64,000 bases of DNA from assembly GCF_024806495.1 (NCBI RefSeq), contig NZ_JANUFF010000003.1:1-64000 (forward strand), read 5' to 3'. Position numbers and translations under genes: made by a program. Origin of the DNA: Chryseobacterium sp. JUb7 (GTDB lineage: Bacteria; Bacteroidota; Bacteroidia; Flavobacteriales; Weeksellaceae). Below, piece after piece: positions 44,001 through 54,234 of this stretch (its first letter is position 1; each line of letters opens with the position of its first letter). The notes under the pieces were generated by a model. That model saw nothing but the letters and a program-made list of their open reading frames with translations. It had not been told where the DNA came from and made no database searches.

Positions 44001-44847
44001 TTTCTTTTTTTATTACAGCTTGCATTGTATCTTGAATCTTTTGTACTTCAGCTTTTTTAAGGTTTTTAACCACGAAAACTTTATTCAAAGCTCCCATTTT
44101 TTCACTTAATTCAACTGAAATATCCCAGAAACCTGTTTTATTATCAACAGAATATCCCGCGATGGTACCGATCTGAACTCCTTTGGGGAAGATCGCCGAT
44201 TTACCGTCAGTAACAACAGTATCCCCTATTTTAAGGGCAACATATTTAGGAATATCTGCCAGGTGCATCACTCTCGAATTATCTCCGTTCCATGTTAAGG
44301 TACCAAAATATCCTGAGTTTTTTAAGGCGGCATTAATTCTGATTCTGTTTACACTTAAAACAGACTGAACCAACGCATAACTATCAGTAGAATTGATGAC
44401 AATTCCGGCAATTCCCTTTGGAGCCATTACGCCCATCTGTGGAAAAACCCCGTCTCTTCTACCTCTGTTTATTGTAAAGTAATTATTTCTTCTGTTGATA
44501 CTGTTGAAAACAATTTCACCGTCGACGAATGTATAAATCTGTCCGCCACCTAACGTATCATGAACTTTTCTGAACTGAGGATTTGCAGCGCCCTGTTTTC
44601 CGTAAAGCTCAACCATCAAAGCCTTATTCTGAGTAACCAGGTCATCATTGATCTGTTTAAGCTTCAGATAAGAAACCCCCTCATCAATATATCCTGAAAC
44701 CCAAGAATTCAAAGCAGCAGATTGACCTGCAATCCAGGATTTCTGCATGGCATTTTTAGAGAATATCAGAACCAGAGCAATAATTTGCAGGAATATAAAG
44801 AAGACAAAAAGTGCGTTCTTCGAAAATAATCTCAGCAAAAATCCCAT
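43993..44847 (-). CDS. mreC: Rod shape-determining protein MreC
   Basis: 284 residues. One N-terminal membrane helix (about 10-30) is followed by a coiled coil (about 60-95, with YLKLKQINDDLVTQNKALMV) and the periplasmic double beta-barrel domain: RDGVFPQMGVMAPKGIAGIV, then VLSVNRIRINAALKNSGYFG and PKGVQIGTIAGYS. It links PBP2 to the MreB filament. It begins 26 bases after mreB. Confidence 0.93.
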   Translation of the reverse strand: MGFLLRLFSKNALFVFFIFLQIIALVLIFSKNAMQKSWIAGQSAALNSWVSGYIDEGVSYLKLKQINDDLVTQNKALMVELYGKQGAANPQFRKVHDTLGGGQIYTFVDGEIVFNSINRRNNYFTINRGRRDGVFPQMGVMAPKGIAGIVINSTDSYALVQSVLSVNRIRINAALKNSGYFGTLTWNGDNSRVMHLADIPKYVALKIGDTVVTDGKSAIFPKGVQIGTIAGYSVDNKTGFWDISVELSEKMGALNKVFVVKNLKKAEVQKIQDTMQAVIKKEND

Positions 44848-44873
44848 TCAGATGTGTTCGTAAAAAGTTAAAA

Positions 44874-45899
44874 TTATTTAATTAAGAAATTGAATTTATC
44901 CATATTCTTAAGAGCGATACCTGTTCCGCGAACTACAGCTCTCAACGGATCCTCTGCAACAAATACAGGAAGACCTGTTTTTTTGTGTAGTCTATCCGCA
45001 AGACCTCTCAACAATGCACCACCACCAGCAAGATAAATACCTGTTTTGTAGATATCAGCAGCCAATTCAGGAGGAGTAAGAGAAAGAGTTTCCATTACAG
45101 CATCTTCAATTCTGATAATTGATTTGTCTAATGCACGGGCAATCTCTTTGTATCCAACCATGATTTCTTTTGGTTTTCCAGTGATAAGGTCTCTACCCTG
45201 TACCGGAATATCTTCAATATCAACGTCAAGATCTTCAACAGCAGAACCCACTTCGATTTTAATTCTCTCGGCAGTTCTCTCCCCGATGTAAAGATTGTGG
45301 TGTGTTCTTAAGTAATAAGCAATGTCATTTGTAAATACATCACCTGCAATTTTCACAGATTTATCACAAACAATACCTCCTAAAGCAACCACAGCAATTT
45401 CTGTAGTACCGCCACCTATGTCGATAATCATATTACCTTCAGGTTTCTGTACATCGATCCCGACTCCTATAGCAGCAGCCATTGGTTCATAAATCAAACG
45501 TACTTCTTTAGCATTTACTTTCTGTGCAGAATCTCTTACCGCTCTCTTTTCAACCTCAGTGATTCCGGAAGGAATACAAATCACAATTCTTAATGCAGGC
45601 TGAATAAATTTACCCTTAATTCCAGGAATTTTTTTGATAAATTCTTTAATCATGTGTTCAGAAGCGTGGAAATCTGCAATAACCCCATCTTTCAGTGGGC
45701 GAATTGTTTTGATATCCTCGTGAGTTTTACCCTGCATATGCTTCGCCTGCTCGCCGACGGCAATCGGCCTACCCGTAGAACGCTCAATTGCAACAATTGA
45801 CGGCTGATCTATAACAATTTTATTATTATGGATGATAAGGGTGTTGGCAGTACCAAGGTCTATCGCAATTTCTTGCGTAAACATATCGAATAAACTCAT
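44874..45899 (-). CDS. mreB: Rod shape-determining actin MreB
   Basis: Actin-like ATPase whose membrane filaments direct wall synthesis. 341 residues from the ATG at 45899, with phosphate-1 IAIDLGTANTLI, connect-1 IYEPMAAAIGVGIDV, phosphate-2 MIIDIGGGTTEIAVV, and adenosine motif GIYLAGGGALLRGL. The alternative start at 45953 lies upstream of the -7 box at 45928-45935 and cannot be used from it. First gene of the rod operon. Confidence 0.97.
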   Translation of the reverse strand: MSLFDMFTQEIAIDLGTANTLIIHNNKIVIDQPSIVAIERSTGRPIAVGEQAKHMQGKTHEDIKTIRPLKDGVIADFHASEHMIKEFIKKIPGIKGKFIQPALRIVICIPSGITEVEKRAVRDSAQKVNAKEVRLIYEPMAAAIGVGIDVQKPEGNMIIDIGGGTTEIAVVALGGIVCDKSVKIAGDVFTNDIAYYLRTHHNLYIGERTAERIKIEVGSAVEDLDVDIEDIPVQGRDLITGKPKEIMVGYKEIARALDKSIIRIEDAVMETLSLTPPELAADIYKTGIYLAGGGALLRGLADRLHKKTGLPVFVAEDPLRAVVRGTGIALKNMDKFNFLIK

Positions 45900-45927
45900 A
45901 TTTTCCTTCTGATTTTTTAAAGAGTTA

Positions 45928-45935
45928 CAAAGATA
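45928..45935 (-). promoter_or_regulatory. -7 promoter box of the mreB operon
   Basis: Reads TATCTTTG on the minus strand (perfect TAnnTTTG), 28 bases before the mreB ATG. It decides the start at 45899. Confidence 0.65.
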
Positions 45936-46069
45936 TAAATTTAAGACAACCAAAGAAATTCCGCAAGCATATAATTTGGTTAAAATTTTATTAAAATTTT
46001 CAATAATCTATTAACTTTTACTTTAATCAATTACAGACTTTAACCTAAACCAGATTTAAGTCAATTCTC

Positions 46070-46093
46070 GGCTGGAAGCGGGAAGATTGAAGG
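46070..46093 (+). repeat. dispersed purine-rich repeat, copy 2
   Basis: GGCTGGAAGCGGGAAGATTG followed by AAGG resembles the reverse complement of 147-172. It lies in the gene-free stretch 45936-46278, which otherwise shows nothing notable. Confidence 0.45.
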
Positions 46094-46278
46094 TTGAGGT
46101 TTTCATAATCAGACAAAGGGTCGTTTTTTAATGAATTGATAATCTTCAAACCGTTAAAATTGGATTAAAAAATTTAACTTTTCATATTATTTGGAAAGCT
46201 TATTTAGAAGCAAACCAAAATAGTTTTTTACGATAATTATCATATACATTATCAGAAAGTGATTAATGAAAAAAAACG

Positions 46279-46286
46279 TAAATTTG
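46279..46286 (+). promoter_or_regulatory. -7 promoter box of hemA
   Basis: TAAATTTG ends only 8 bases before the ATG at 46295, so the transcript would have a leader of a few bases at most. It excludes the GTG at 46259 as start. Confidence 0.55.
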
Positions 46287-46294
46287 CTGCGCTT

Positions 46295-47569
46295 ATGTTA
46301 CAGTATTCCAATATACATCAAACGTCGAATTTCGCCGTACTTTCTATAAGCTTTGAAAAGGCAGATGTAGAAACAAGGGGAAAATTTGCATTCTTTGATG
46401 AAAATATCAAAAACTTTGTTACCCGAATTCACAATGAAGATTTAGGGGATGCTTTCGTGGTATCGACATGTAACAGGACCGAAATTTACACAACTTCGCC
46501 CAATTATCTTTTAGTGGCTGAAGAATACTGCAAAACAATCGGTGTTCATTTTACCGATTTCATCAGATTTGCAAATATCCACACCAAAGAAGAAGCGCTG
46601 ACTCACCTGTTCAGAGTAGCGGCAGGTCTGGAAAGTCAGATTATCGGTGACTTTGAAATTATCGGTCAGATAAAAAAAGCATATAACCGTTTCAAAAAAG
46701 AAAGAAAAAATTCTAATCCTTTTTTGGAGAGATCAATTAATTCTGCCATTCAGATTTCAAAAAGAATCAAAAACGAAACAGGAATTTCCAATGGGGCAGC
46801 GTCAGTTTCTTATGCGGCGGTGCATTATATTTTAAATAATCAAAAAAGGATTACGGAGAAAAATATTCTTCTGTTGGGAGTTGGAGAAATCGGACAGAAC
46901 ACGGTTGAGAATCTGGTAAAACATGTTTATCAGCCCAAAATTAAAATCGCCAACAGAACTCAGGAAACAGCAGCCAAGATATCTGAAAAATACAGTATTC
47001 CTCATATTGACTATTCTGATTTTGACAAAGAATTAAGTGGCACCGATATCCTGATCGTGGCAACCGGAGCAAGACATCCGATTGTTGATAAATCTCACTT
47101 CCCGAACGGAAAAGAAACTTTGGTCATCGATCTTTCCATTCCAAATAACGTTGACAAAAACGTCATGGAAAACGAAAATGTAACCCTGATTGATGTCGAT
47201 GAGCTTTCAAAACAAATTCAGGAAACCATTCAACAGAGAGAAAAAGAAATCCCGAAAGCTGAAAAAATCATCAAGGAAATGACAAAAGATTTTCTTGAAT
47301 GGGAAAAGAAGAGAAGACTGGCTCCCAATATTCATCATTTCAAAGCGGTTTTAAAAAATATGGAACGTAACGAAATGCATAATTTTTACAGAAAAAATAA
47401 ATATATAAATATCACGGATATGGAACTTTCTGATAAAATGATTCAGAAAATCACCAACCGGTTTGCAAAATATATCATCGATAATCCTTTAAAAGCCGAA
47501 GAAATTAGTAAATTAATGCACGAAATATTAGTTGAACAACCAAACAACGAATTCAATGAAAAGCATTAG
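46295..47569 (+). CDS. hemA: Glutamyl-tRNA reductase
   Basis: First step of the C5 haem pathway: NADPH-dependent reduction of glutamyl-tRNA to glutamate-1-semialdehyde. 424 residues. The catalytic Cys lies in VVSTCNRTEIYT. GLESQIIGDFEIIGQIK is a family signature, and the NADPH-binding domain shows ILLLGVGEIGQNTVENL. The C-terminal dimerisation helix is present. hemC begins 14 bases before its stop, and hemD and hemE follow on the same strand, so the four probably form one haem operon. Confidence 0.95.
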   Translation: MLQYSNIHQTSNFAVLSISFEKADVETRGKFAFFDENIKNFVTRIHNEDLGDAFVVSTCNRTEIYTTSPNYLLVAEEYCKTIGVHFTDFIRFANIHTKEEALTHLFRVAAGLESQIIGDFEIIGQIKKAYNRFKKERKNSNPFLERSINSAIQISKRIKNETGISNGAASVSYAAVHYILNNQKRITEKNILLLGVGEIGQNTVENLVKHVYQPKIKIANRTQETAAKISEKYSIPHIDYSDFDKELSGTDILIVATGARHPIVDKSHFPNGKETLVIDLSIPNNVDKNVMENENVTLIDVDELSKQIQETIQQREKEIPKAEKIIKEMTKDFLEWEKKRRLAPNIHHFKAVLKNMERNEMHNFYRKNKYINITDMELSDKMIQKITNRFAKYIIDNPLKAEEISKLMHEILVEQPNNEFNEKH

Positions 47570-48464
47570 AATCGGAACCAGAAATTCCGCACTTGCACTT
47601 TGGCAGGCGAGAGAAGTTGCGAGGCATCTTCAAAACAACAACTATTTAACGGAAATTGTTCCTATTGTATCTTCGGGTGATAAAAATCTTAATCAGCCGC
47701 TTTATTCTTTAGGAATTACAGGTGTCTTTACAAGAGATCTGGATGTTGCATTATTAAATGATGAGATCGACATTGCGGTACATTCATTAAAGGATGTTCC
47801 GACCAAACTTCCTGAAAACCTTGAAATCATTGCTTATCTGGAGAGAGACTTTCCTCAGGATGTTTTAATCCGTAAAGAATCTGCAAAAACTAAAGAATTT
47901 CATGAACTGAAATTGGCAACGAGCAGTTTAAGAAGAAGAGCATTTTGGCTTAAAAATTATCCAAATGCAGAATTTTCTGACATCCGGGGAAATATACAAA
48001 CCCGTCTTCAAAAGCTGGAAGACGGTGATTTTGATGCGACAATTTTATCTTTAGCAGGAATCAAGAGAATGAAAATGGAAATCGATTATGAAATGCTTCC
48101 ATTTTTAATTCCAGCTCCTTCACAAGGAGTAATTTCTGTTGCAGGACATTCTGAAAAAACAGATATCAACGAAATCTTAAGTTCTATCAATCATAAACCC
48201 ACCCAGATCTGTGTAGAAATGGAAAGAAATTTCCTAAACACCCTGGAAGGAGGTTGTACAGCTCCTATTGGCGCATTTGCAGAAATCTTCGGGGATCAGA
48301 TTCGTTTCAAAGCAGGACTTTGCTCATTAGATGGTAAAAACTGTATCTTGACTGACGAAAGTTTTGTTTATAATGAAGAAGAGAACTTTGGAAAAAAATT
48401 CGCAAAAATAGTTCTTGAAAATGGTGGAAAAGAACTGATGGCAGAAATTAAAAGCCAGATTTAA
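47556..48464 (+). CDS. hemC: Porphobilinogen deaminase (hydroxymethylbilane synthase)
   Basis: Polymerises four porphobilinogens to hydroxymethylbilane. 302 residues from the ATG at 47556. Signatures: IRIGTRNSALALWQAREV at the N-terminus, HSLKDVPTKLP, LRRRAFWLKNYP, and the cofactor-attachment cysteine in LEGGCTAPIGAFAE. An earlier in-frame start at 47532 would add eight residues ahead of the conserved N-terminus and is less likely. Overlaps hemA by 14 bases. Confidence 0.95.
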   Translation: MKSIRIGTRNSALALWQAREVARHLQNNNYLTEIVPIVSSGDKNLNQPLYSLGITGVFTRDLDVALLNDEIDIAVHSLKDVPTKLPENLEIIAYLERDFPQDVLIRKESAKTKEFHELKLATSSLRRRAFWLKNYPNAEFSDIRGNIQTRLQKLEDGDFDATILSLAGIKRMKMEIDYEMLPFLIPAPSQGVISVAGHSEKTDINEILSSINHKPTQICVEMERNFLNTLEGGCTAPIGAFAEIFGDQIRFKAGLCSLDGKNCILTDESFVYNEEENFGKKFAKIVLENGGKELMAEIKSQI

Positions 48465-48501
48465 AAAACACCCTTTATCTTTTAGCTCCAGGCTCTAAAA
48501 A

Positions 48502-49173
48502 ATGAAAATCTTATTTACCAAAAATATAGACCCATCTGTTATATCCAAAGAATTAGGAGAGCATATTGCGGTCGATTGTGTTGAGGTAATTAAGACAAAT
48601 CCTCTTATAGTTCGCTCCTTTGACCTGAAAGACCATTCATTAATTTTCACCAGTGTCAATGGCATAAATTCTTTTTTTAAAAACGGATTTAAGCCTAATG
48701 AAGATTTTACGGCAAAAAATTATAACAAAATCTACTGTGTCGGTGAAAAAACAAAACGAGCATTAAGAAAAAACGGCTTCGGAACCTTTAAAGTTCTGAA
48801 AAATGCAGATACCCTCTCAAGATTCATCATTGGCCATTGCCAACATGAAAACTTTTTACACTTTTGCGGCAATCTGGCGATCAGCGTTCTCGACCAGGAG
48901 CTTCCACTGCAAAATATTAAATATAAAAAGGTTACCGTCTACAATACTGAAGAAATGAATCCCATGATACCTGAAAAATATCATGCTGCCGTTTTTTTTA
49001 GTCCGAGTGGAGTTCGTAGTTTTGCAAAAAAAAATTCATTGGAAAACATGAAGCTTTTTTCGATTGGGGAAACTACTTCTAATGAATTAAAAAAGTATAC
49101 TTCTGAAAAGATTTTTACTTCTGAAGAAAATAATTTAATCTCTGTTTTTGGATTGATTAAAAGGTTTCTTTAA
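48502..49173 (+). CDS. hemD: Uroporphyrinogen-III synthase
   Basis: Closes and inverts ring D of hydroxymethylbilane to give uroporphyrinogen III. 223 residues, the usual length. HemD is poorly conserved in sequence. The two-lobed pattern is visible: HSLIFTSVNGINSFF and VGEKTKRALRKNGF in lobe one, and AAVFFSPSGVRSFAKK and FSIGETTSNELKK in lobe two. The position between hemC and hemE supports the call. Confidence 0.88.
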   Translation: MKILFTKNIDPSVISKELGEHIAVDCVEVIKTNPLIVRSFDLKDHSLIFTSVNGINSFFKNGFKPNEDFTAKNYNKIYCVGEKTKRALRKNGFGTFKVLKNADTLSRFIIGHCQHENFLHFCGNLAISVLDQELPLQNIKYKKVTVYNTEEMNPMIPEKYHAAVFFSPSGVRSFAKKNSLENMKLFSIGETTSNELKKYTSEKIFTSEENNLISVFGLIKRFL

Positions 49174-49216
49174 GCTTCATAACAACAATATTGGCAAATT
49201 ATAGTCTAAATAAATT

Positions 49217-50254
49217 ATGATCAAAAACGACCTATATCTAAAGGCTCTGCGTGGTGAAACCGTAGAAAGACCGCCTGTTTGGATGATGAGACAAGCCGGA
49301 AGATATTTACCGGAATTCATTGCTCTTCGTGATAAATATGACTTCTTTACAAGATGTCAGACTCCCGAGCTAGCTTCTGAAATTACAGTACAGCCTATCA
49401 GAAGATATCCTTTGGATGCTGCTATTTTGTTTTCCGACATTTTAGTAGTTCCTCAAGCGATGGGAATTGATTTCAAAATGAAAGAAAATGTAGGTCCTTG
49501 GCTAGATAATCCGATCAGAACAATGGAAGATGTACAGAATGTGATCGTTCCGGATGTGAATGATACATTAGGATACGTTTTTGACGCCATTGAACTTACT
49601 TTACAAAAGCTTGACAATGAAATCCCATTGATTGGTTTTGCAGGTTCTCCCTGGACAATTCTTTGCTATTGCGTAGAAGGCAAAGGAAGTAAGGCTTTTG
49701 ACATTGCTAAATCTTTCTGTTTCCAACAACCGGAAGCGGCTCATCTGTTATTACAGAAAATCACTGATACCACGATTGCATATTTGAAGAGAAAAGTAGA
49801 AAAAGGTGTTTCTGCTGTTCAGGTTTTTGATTCTTGGGGAGGTATGCTATCTCCGGCAGATTATCAGGAATTTTCATGGAAATATATTAACCAGATTGTT
49901 GAAGCGCTAAGTCCGTTAACCCATGTAGTAGTATTCGGAAAAGGATGCTGGTTTGCTTTGGAAGAGATGGTTCAATCACCAGTTTCGGCTTTAGGAGTTG
50001 ACTGGACAATCAAACCGGAATTCGCGAGAACACTAACCAATCACACGATGACTCTTCAGGGGAACTTTGATCCGGCAAGACTGCATTCCACACCTGAAAC
50101 GATTAAAAAGATGGTGAATGAAATGATCAACCGTTTTGGAAAAGACAGATATATTGCCAATCTTGGTCATGGAATTTTACCTAATATTCCTCTGGAAAAT
50201 GCAGAAGCATTTATAAGAGCGGTAGTGGATTGGAAACCGAATACTCAGTTTTAA
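49217..50254 (+). CDS. hemE: Uroporphyrinogen decarboxylase
   Basis: Decarboxylates uroporphyrinogen III to coproporphyrinogen III in the cytoplasm. 345 residues with the N-terminal active-site signature [15 protein letters not shown], the catalytic Asp in [14 protein letters not shown], the second signature [16 protein letters not shown], and [17 protein letters not shown] near the end. Last of the hem run. A perfect-arm terminator follows about 65 bases later. Confidence 0.96.
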   Translation: MIKNDLYLKALRGETVERPPVWMMRQAGRYLPEFIALRDKYDFFTRCQTPELASEITVQPIRRYPLDAAILFSDILVVPQAMGIDFKMKENVGPWLDNPIRTMEDVQNVIVPDVNDTLGYVFDAIELTLQKLDNEIPLIGFAGSPWTILCYCVEGKGSKAFDIAKSFCFQQPEAAHLLLQKITDTTIAYLKRKVEKGVSAVQVFDSWGGMLSPADYQEFSWKYINQIVEALSPLTHVVVFGKGCWFALEEMVQSPVSALGVDWTIKPEFARTLTNHTMTLQGNFDPARLHSTPETIKKMVNEMINRFGKDRYIANLGHGILPNIPLENAEAFIRAVVDWKPNTQF

Positions 50255-50320
50255 TTTCCCCTAAGATTTTCACTGATATTATGATAAACTTTATGTGAAA
50301 TTTTAGTTTAAATAAAATAC

Positions 50321-50354
50321 AAATACCCTTTCAGTGATTGAAAGGGTATTTTTT
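50321..50354. terminator. bidirectional terminator between hemE and the nitroreductase gene
   Basis: AAATACCCTTTCA and TGAAAGGGTATTT form a perfect 13-bp hairpin with a T tract on the plus side and an A tract on the other, serving two convergent genes. Confidence 0.87.
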
Positions 50355-50367
50355 ATGAGTAAAATAA

Positions 50368-51000
50368 TTAATTAACTTCAGTAATGAAATCTTCTTTTGG
50401 TTTTCTGACTTTCGTAAGGTTTACCAACCAGTCATTGGATGCATCTCTGTAACCTATTGGCAATAGCAGAACACTCTTTAAACCTTTTTCTTTTAAGTTT
50501 AAAACTTCGTCCACCGCTTCAGGAGAAAACCCTTCCATTGGCGTAGAATCTACTTCCTCAAAAGCTGCCGCAATAATCGCTGCTCCGAAAGAAATATAAG
50601 CCTGTTTTGCAGCATGCGTAAAATTTTCTTCAGCAGACCTTTGAGGATAAGTTCCTAACAACATCTGTCTGTAATTTTCCCAGCCTTCATTTTTGAATCC
50701 TCTGATATCATTGGTCAAATCAAACATTTTATTGATTCTTTCTTCTGTGTAATTATCCCAGGCTGCAAAAACCAAAAGATGTGAACAATCCGTAATCTGT
50801 GGCTGATTCCAAGCATGAGGTTTGATCTGTTCTTTGATTTCCTGATTGGTAATCACAATGATTTCAAAAGGCTGAAGACCACTAGATGTGGGTGCCAACC
50901 TTGCTGCTTCTAATATTTTGTCCACTTTTTCCTGTGGCACTTTCTGACCGTTCATTGCTTTTGTTGCAAATCTCCAGTTCAGTTTTTCAATTAATTCCAT
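50368..51000 (-). CDS. NAD(P)H-dependent nitroreductase-family flavoprotein
   Basis: 210 residues of the NfsB-like FMN-binding oxidoreductase family. FMN-contacting segments: FATKAMNGQKVPQEKVDKIL, then EAARLAPTSSGLQPFEIIVI at the N-terminus and the C-terminal LPIGYRDASNDWLVNLTKVR. Such enzymes reduce nitroaromatics or quinones as cytoplasmic homodimers; the physiological substrate is unknown. Single gene. Confidence 0.9.
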   Translation of the reverse strand: MELIEKLNWRFATKAMNGQKVPQEKVDKILEAARLAPTSSGLQPFEIIVITNQEIKEQIKPHAWNQPQITDCSHLLVFAAWDNYTEERINKMFDLTNDIRGFKNEGWENYRQMLLGTYPQRSAEENFTHAAKQAYISFGAAIIAAAFEEVDSTPMEGFSPEAVDEVLNLKEKGLKSVLLLPIGYRDASNDWLVNLTKVRKPKEDFITEVN

Positions 51001-51170
51001 ATTTTAAAATTTAACTACGCAAAATTACTTCAAGTGTCCTATATAAAAGACACTGATTTTTAAATTTGATTCATTGTTAATATCTATATTTTAATCAATA
51101 CAACCCGATTAACACAAATCAAGAGTCCGGTAAAATAAAAAAGCTCCTGAAATTCAGAAGCTATCAACCA

Positions 51171-51989
51171 TCATTGTTTTATAATTTTCTTTCTTACCGT
51201 GTTCTTACCATCGTCGATTGAAATTATATAATTTCCCTTTGGAAGATCAGATAAATCGTATGTTTGAGATTTTCCTGAAAAAGTTTTCACTCGTTTTCCG
51301 GACATATCCATAACTGTAATTTTAGTATCGTTTTTTATATCAGATTTAATATAAAAACTATCTTTAACAGGGTTTGGATAAAGCTCCAGCCCTTTTCCTA
51401 AAAAGGCATCTGAAGTTGCCAACACTCCTGTTGAGGTAATTGTCACATCATCAATTGCCGCTCCGTAAGAATAATCCCCTACATCATCGTAAATAAATCT
51501 AAGCTGGAAATTGGCATTAGCATAAGGTGCTAAATCTATATTTGCAGCATCTGCATACACCTGAAGAACATAAGTAAGTGTATTAAAATCAATATTCCAG
51601 GTTCCCGAACTTCCGGCAGAAGAAAACACCTGAACCCAAGAAGTTCCGTTGAATGCTTCGACCTTTATCACAGAATCCAGATCATAGATCATATTTGCAT
51701 ATTTAAATGACAGCTTCGGGTTTGCAACTCCCGCAAGGTTAATAACCGGTGAAACCAGCCTTGCATTTGAATTAACACCTGAAGGTCCGGCATCATCATC
51801 ATCAAAAAAAGCGGCTCCGTTTGGAAATGAAGCAAAGCCAGCCTGGCCGCCTACTGCCCAATTGTAAGTCGTATCAGGATTATTTACCGTCCATCCTGAA
51901 GGAAGACTCCCTCCATTAAAATTTTCAGAAAACACTTGTGCATTACTAAGCCCACAAGCCAGCAAGAATAAAAGCAATTGTTTTCTCAT
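51171..51989 (-). CDS. T9SS-secreted protein with choice-of-anchor-J-like domain
   Basis: 272 residues. Signal peptide MRKQLLLFLLACGLSNAQ. Residues about 19-190 form a jelly-roll of the cleaved-adhesin/choice-of-anchor J type (FSENFNGGSLPSGWTVNNPD, FFDDDDAGPSGVN, IDDVTITSTG). The last 75 residues are a type A type-IX sorting domain (LELYPNPVKDSFYIKS, DMSGKRVKTFSG, LPKGNYIISIDDGKNTVRKK). It is therefore exported by T9SS to the surface or medium, where it probably binds a carbohydrate or protein. A weak hairpin at 51139-51162 may end the transcript. Confidence 0.9.
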   Translation of the reverse strand: MRKQLLLFLLACGLSNAQVFSENFNGGSLPSGWTVNNPDTTYNWAVGGQAGFASFPNGAAFFDDDDAGPSGVNSNARLVSPVINLAGVANPKLSFKYANMIYDLDSVIKVEAFNGTSWVQVFSSAGSSGTWNIDFNTLTYVLQVYADAANIDLAPYANANFQLRFIYDDVGDYSYGAAIDDVTITSTGVLATSDAFLGKGLELYPNPVKDSFYIKSDIKNDTKITVMDMSGKRVKTFSGKSQTYDLSDLPKGNYIISIDDGKNTVRKKIIKQ

Positions 51990-52085
51990 GGTATAGTTTT
52001 TTAGGATATTTAAATTTAAGAAATTATTTTCAATAAAAAATCAATATTAAATAAATAAAATATTCAATATCAATACTTTTAAATA

Positions 52086-52116
52086 AAAAAGCACTCCAGA
52101 TATGCTGGAGTGCTTA
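52086..52116 (-). terminator. terminator of sufS
   Basis: AAGCACTCCAG and CTGGAGTGCTT are perfect 11-bp arms, and the minus-strand exit is a T tract. Confidence 0.85.
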
Positions 52117-52136
52117 AAAGTTATATATTATAAATA

Positions 52137-53357
52137 TTAGCTTAACATTCGCTGGGCTTTTTTCACCCCTTCAATCAATGCATCGATTTCCTCAAAAGTA
52201 TTGTAAACCGCAAAACTGGCTCTTACCGTTCCTGCAATATTAAAGAAATCCATGATCGGCTGTGTACAATGATGGCCAGTTCTTACAGCAACTCCCATTT
52301 TATCCAGAATCATTCCTACATCAGAAGCAATCCCTATTCCTTCCAGATTAAAAGAAACTACTCCGGTTCTATTGGCTTTTTCACCATAAATTTTAATTCC
52401 CTCTAATTCCAGAAGGTGTCTTTGAGCATATTCTAATAACGCATTTTCGTGATTCTGAATATTCTCCTGCCCTACTTTCTGAATAAAATCAATTGCCGCA
52501 CCTAAAGCAATATTTCCACCTACATTTGGTGTTCCGGCTTCAAATTTAAAAGGTAGCCCTGCATATGTTGTTCCATCAAACGAGCATGTTGCAATCATCT
52601 CACCTCCTCCATGGAATGGTGGCAAATCTTCCAGAATTTCCTGTTTTCCGTATAAAATACCGGTTCCCATAGGTGCATACATTTTATGCCCCGAAAACAC
52701 GAAGAAATCACAATCCATTTTCTGAACATCAATTGTAAAATGCGGAGCCGACTGAGCACCATCAATAACAATATAGGCATCTGAATTCTTTCTTGTCTTT
52801 GCAATAATTTCTTCAATAGGATTTACAATTCCCAAAGCATTTGAAACCTGATTAACAGAAACCACTTTTGTTTTTTCGCTTAAAAATTCATCCAGATAAT
52901 TAAGCTGAAGAATTCCATTTTCATCAATAGGAATCACTCTTAATTTTGCTCCAGTTCTCTCACAAAGTAACTGCCAGGGAACAATATTTGAGTGATGCTC
53001 AAGATAAGAGATAATAATTTCATCATCTTTTTTCAGCTTTTGCGTCAGAATATAAGCGATAAGATTCAACCCTTCTGTAGTTCCTTTTGTAAAAATCACT
53101 TCAAAATCATGCTCAGCATTAATGAATTTCTGGATTTTCCTTCTTGAAAGCTCCATTTCTTCCGTTGCTAACTGACTCAATGTATGGATTCCTCTATGCA
53201 CATTGGCATTAAGCTCTGTATAGTATTTGTTCCAAACTTCTAAAACAGAGTTGGGTTTTTGCGATGTTGCTGCATTATCTAAATAAACCAATGGTTTCCC
53301 GTTCACCTTCTGATCTAATATAGAAAACTGACTTCTTATTTCCTGAATGTCAAACAT
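52137..53357 (-). CDS. sufS: Cysteine desulfurase, SufS/CsdA class
   Basis: PLP enzyme that takes sulfur from cysteine for Fe-S cluster assembly. 406 residues of the group II (SufS/CsdA) type. Seen: YLDNAATSQKP at the N-terminus, EHHSNIVPWQLLCERTGAKL, the PLP-binding His and Lys in FSGHKMYAPMGTGILYGK, and the persulfide Cys in RTGHHCTQPIMDFF. Other suf genes are not adjacent in this window. Single transcript between rplY and the T9SS gene. Confidence 0.94.
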   Translation of the reverse strand: MFDIQEIRSQFSILDQKVNGKPLVYLDNAATSQKPNSVLEVWNKYYTELNANVHRGIHTLSQLATEEMELSRRKIQKFINAEHDFEVIFTKGTTEGLNLIAYILTQKLKKDDEIIISYLEHHSNIVPWQLLCERTGAKLRVIPIDENGILQLNYLDEFLSEKTKVVSVNQVSNALGIVNPIEEIIAKTRKNSDAYIVIDGAQSAPHFTIDVQKMDCDFFVFSGHKMYAPMGTGILYGKQEILEDLPPFHGGGEMIATCSFDGTTYAGLPFKFEAGTPNVGGNIALGAAIDFIQKVGQENIQNHENALLEYAQRHLLELEGIKIYGEKANRTGVVSFNLEGIGIASDVGMILDKMGVAVRTGHHCTQPIMDFFNIAGTVRASFAVYNTFEEIDALIEGVKKAQRMLS

Positions 53358-53483
53358 TTATTAAAATTTTAAATTAAAACGTTCTTATTTAGAACACTTC
53401 AAATTTACGGCTTTTTTTCGGATTCTTGCTGAGGCCAAATTGTTGCCAGCTGATAGAAAGGATTCGATGAATAATATTGCAGA

Positions 53484-53515
53484 CAAAAAAACCTGTCAAA
53501 TAAAATTGACAGGTT
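53484..53515 (-). terminator. terminator of the prs-rplY transcript
   Basis: AACCTGTCAA and TTGACAGGTT form a perfect 10-bp hairpin, and the minus-strand exit runs into a T tract (A residues at 53484-53490). Confidence 0.85.
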
Positions 53516-53540
53516 CTTATATTGTTTAAATAAGCAATTC

Positions 53541-54179
53541 TTATTCTGCTGCAGTTTCTGCTGCCGGAGCTTCTCCTTCAGCTGCAACTTCTTCTTCATC
53601 TTCATCATCCATTGCTGCTGCACCTCCTTTCATTGCATTTCTAGACATCTTAACAGCAACTACTACTGCATTGTCCGGGTGAACGAAAGAATATCCCTCA
53701 GTTTTGATACCTCCAACATAAAGTTTGTTACCAATTCTTAATGGAGTAACATCAACAACGATCTCATCAGGTAAGTTAGCAGGAATAGCTTTTACTTTCA
53801 ATTTTCTGAAAGACTGACGTAAAACACCACCAGCTACAACACCTTTAGAACGACCTGTAATTCTTACAGGAACCTCCATAACTACTGGCTTATCATCAGA
53901 TAACTGATAGAAGTCAGCGTGAAGAATTTTGTCTGTAATTGGGTGAAACTGAATATCCTGAAGAACAGCAGGAATTACCTGTCCGTCGATTTCAATAGAT
54001 ACCGTGTGTGCTTCAGGAGTATATACCAAACCTTTGAAAGCTCTCTCTTCTGCAGAGAAGTTCAATGGCTCACCACCTCCGTAAACAACACAAGGAACTA
54101 GTTCAGCATCACGTAGAGCTTTTGTAGATTTTTTACCCACGCTTTCTCTTTTTGTACCTTGAATTGTAATAGATTTCAT
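53541..54179 (-). CDS. rplY: 50S ribosomal protein L25 (Ctc type)
   Basis: Binds 5S rRNA in the large subunit. 212 residues, the long TL5/Ctc form: an N-terminal L25 beta-barrel ([48 protein letters not shown]) and a C-terminal beta domain (about 95-185). It ends in a very acidic Ala/Glu tail ([15 protein letters not shown]). It lies 55 bases downstream of prs and is probably cotranscribed, a pairing seen in many bacteria. Confidence 0.95.
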   Translation of the reverse strand: MKSITIQGTKRESVGKKSTKALRDAELVPCVVYGGGEPLNFSAEERAFKGLVYTPEAHTVSIEIDGQVIPAVLQDIQFHPITDKILHADFYQLSDDKPVVMEVPVRITGRSKGVVAGGVLRQSFRKLKVKAIPANLPDEIVVDVTPLRIGNKLYVGGIKTEGYSFVHPDNAVVVAVKMSRNAMKGGAAAMDDEDEEEVAAEGEAPAAETAAE

Positions 54180-54234
54180 TTATAAAAATTTAAAAAATTG
54201 TTTTAATTTTAATTGCAAACTTCATGATAATCAA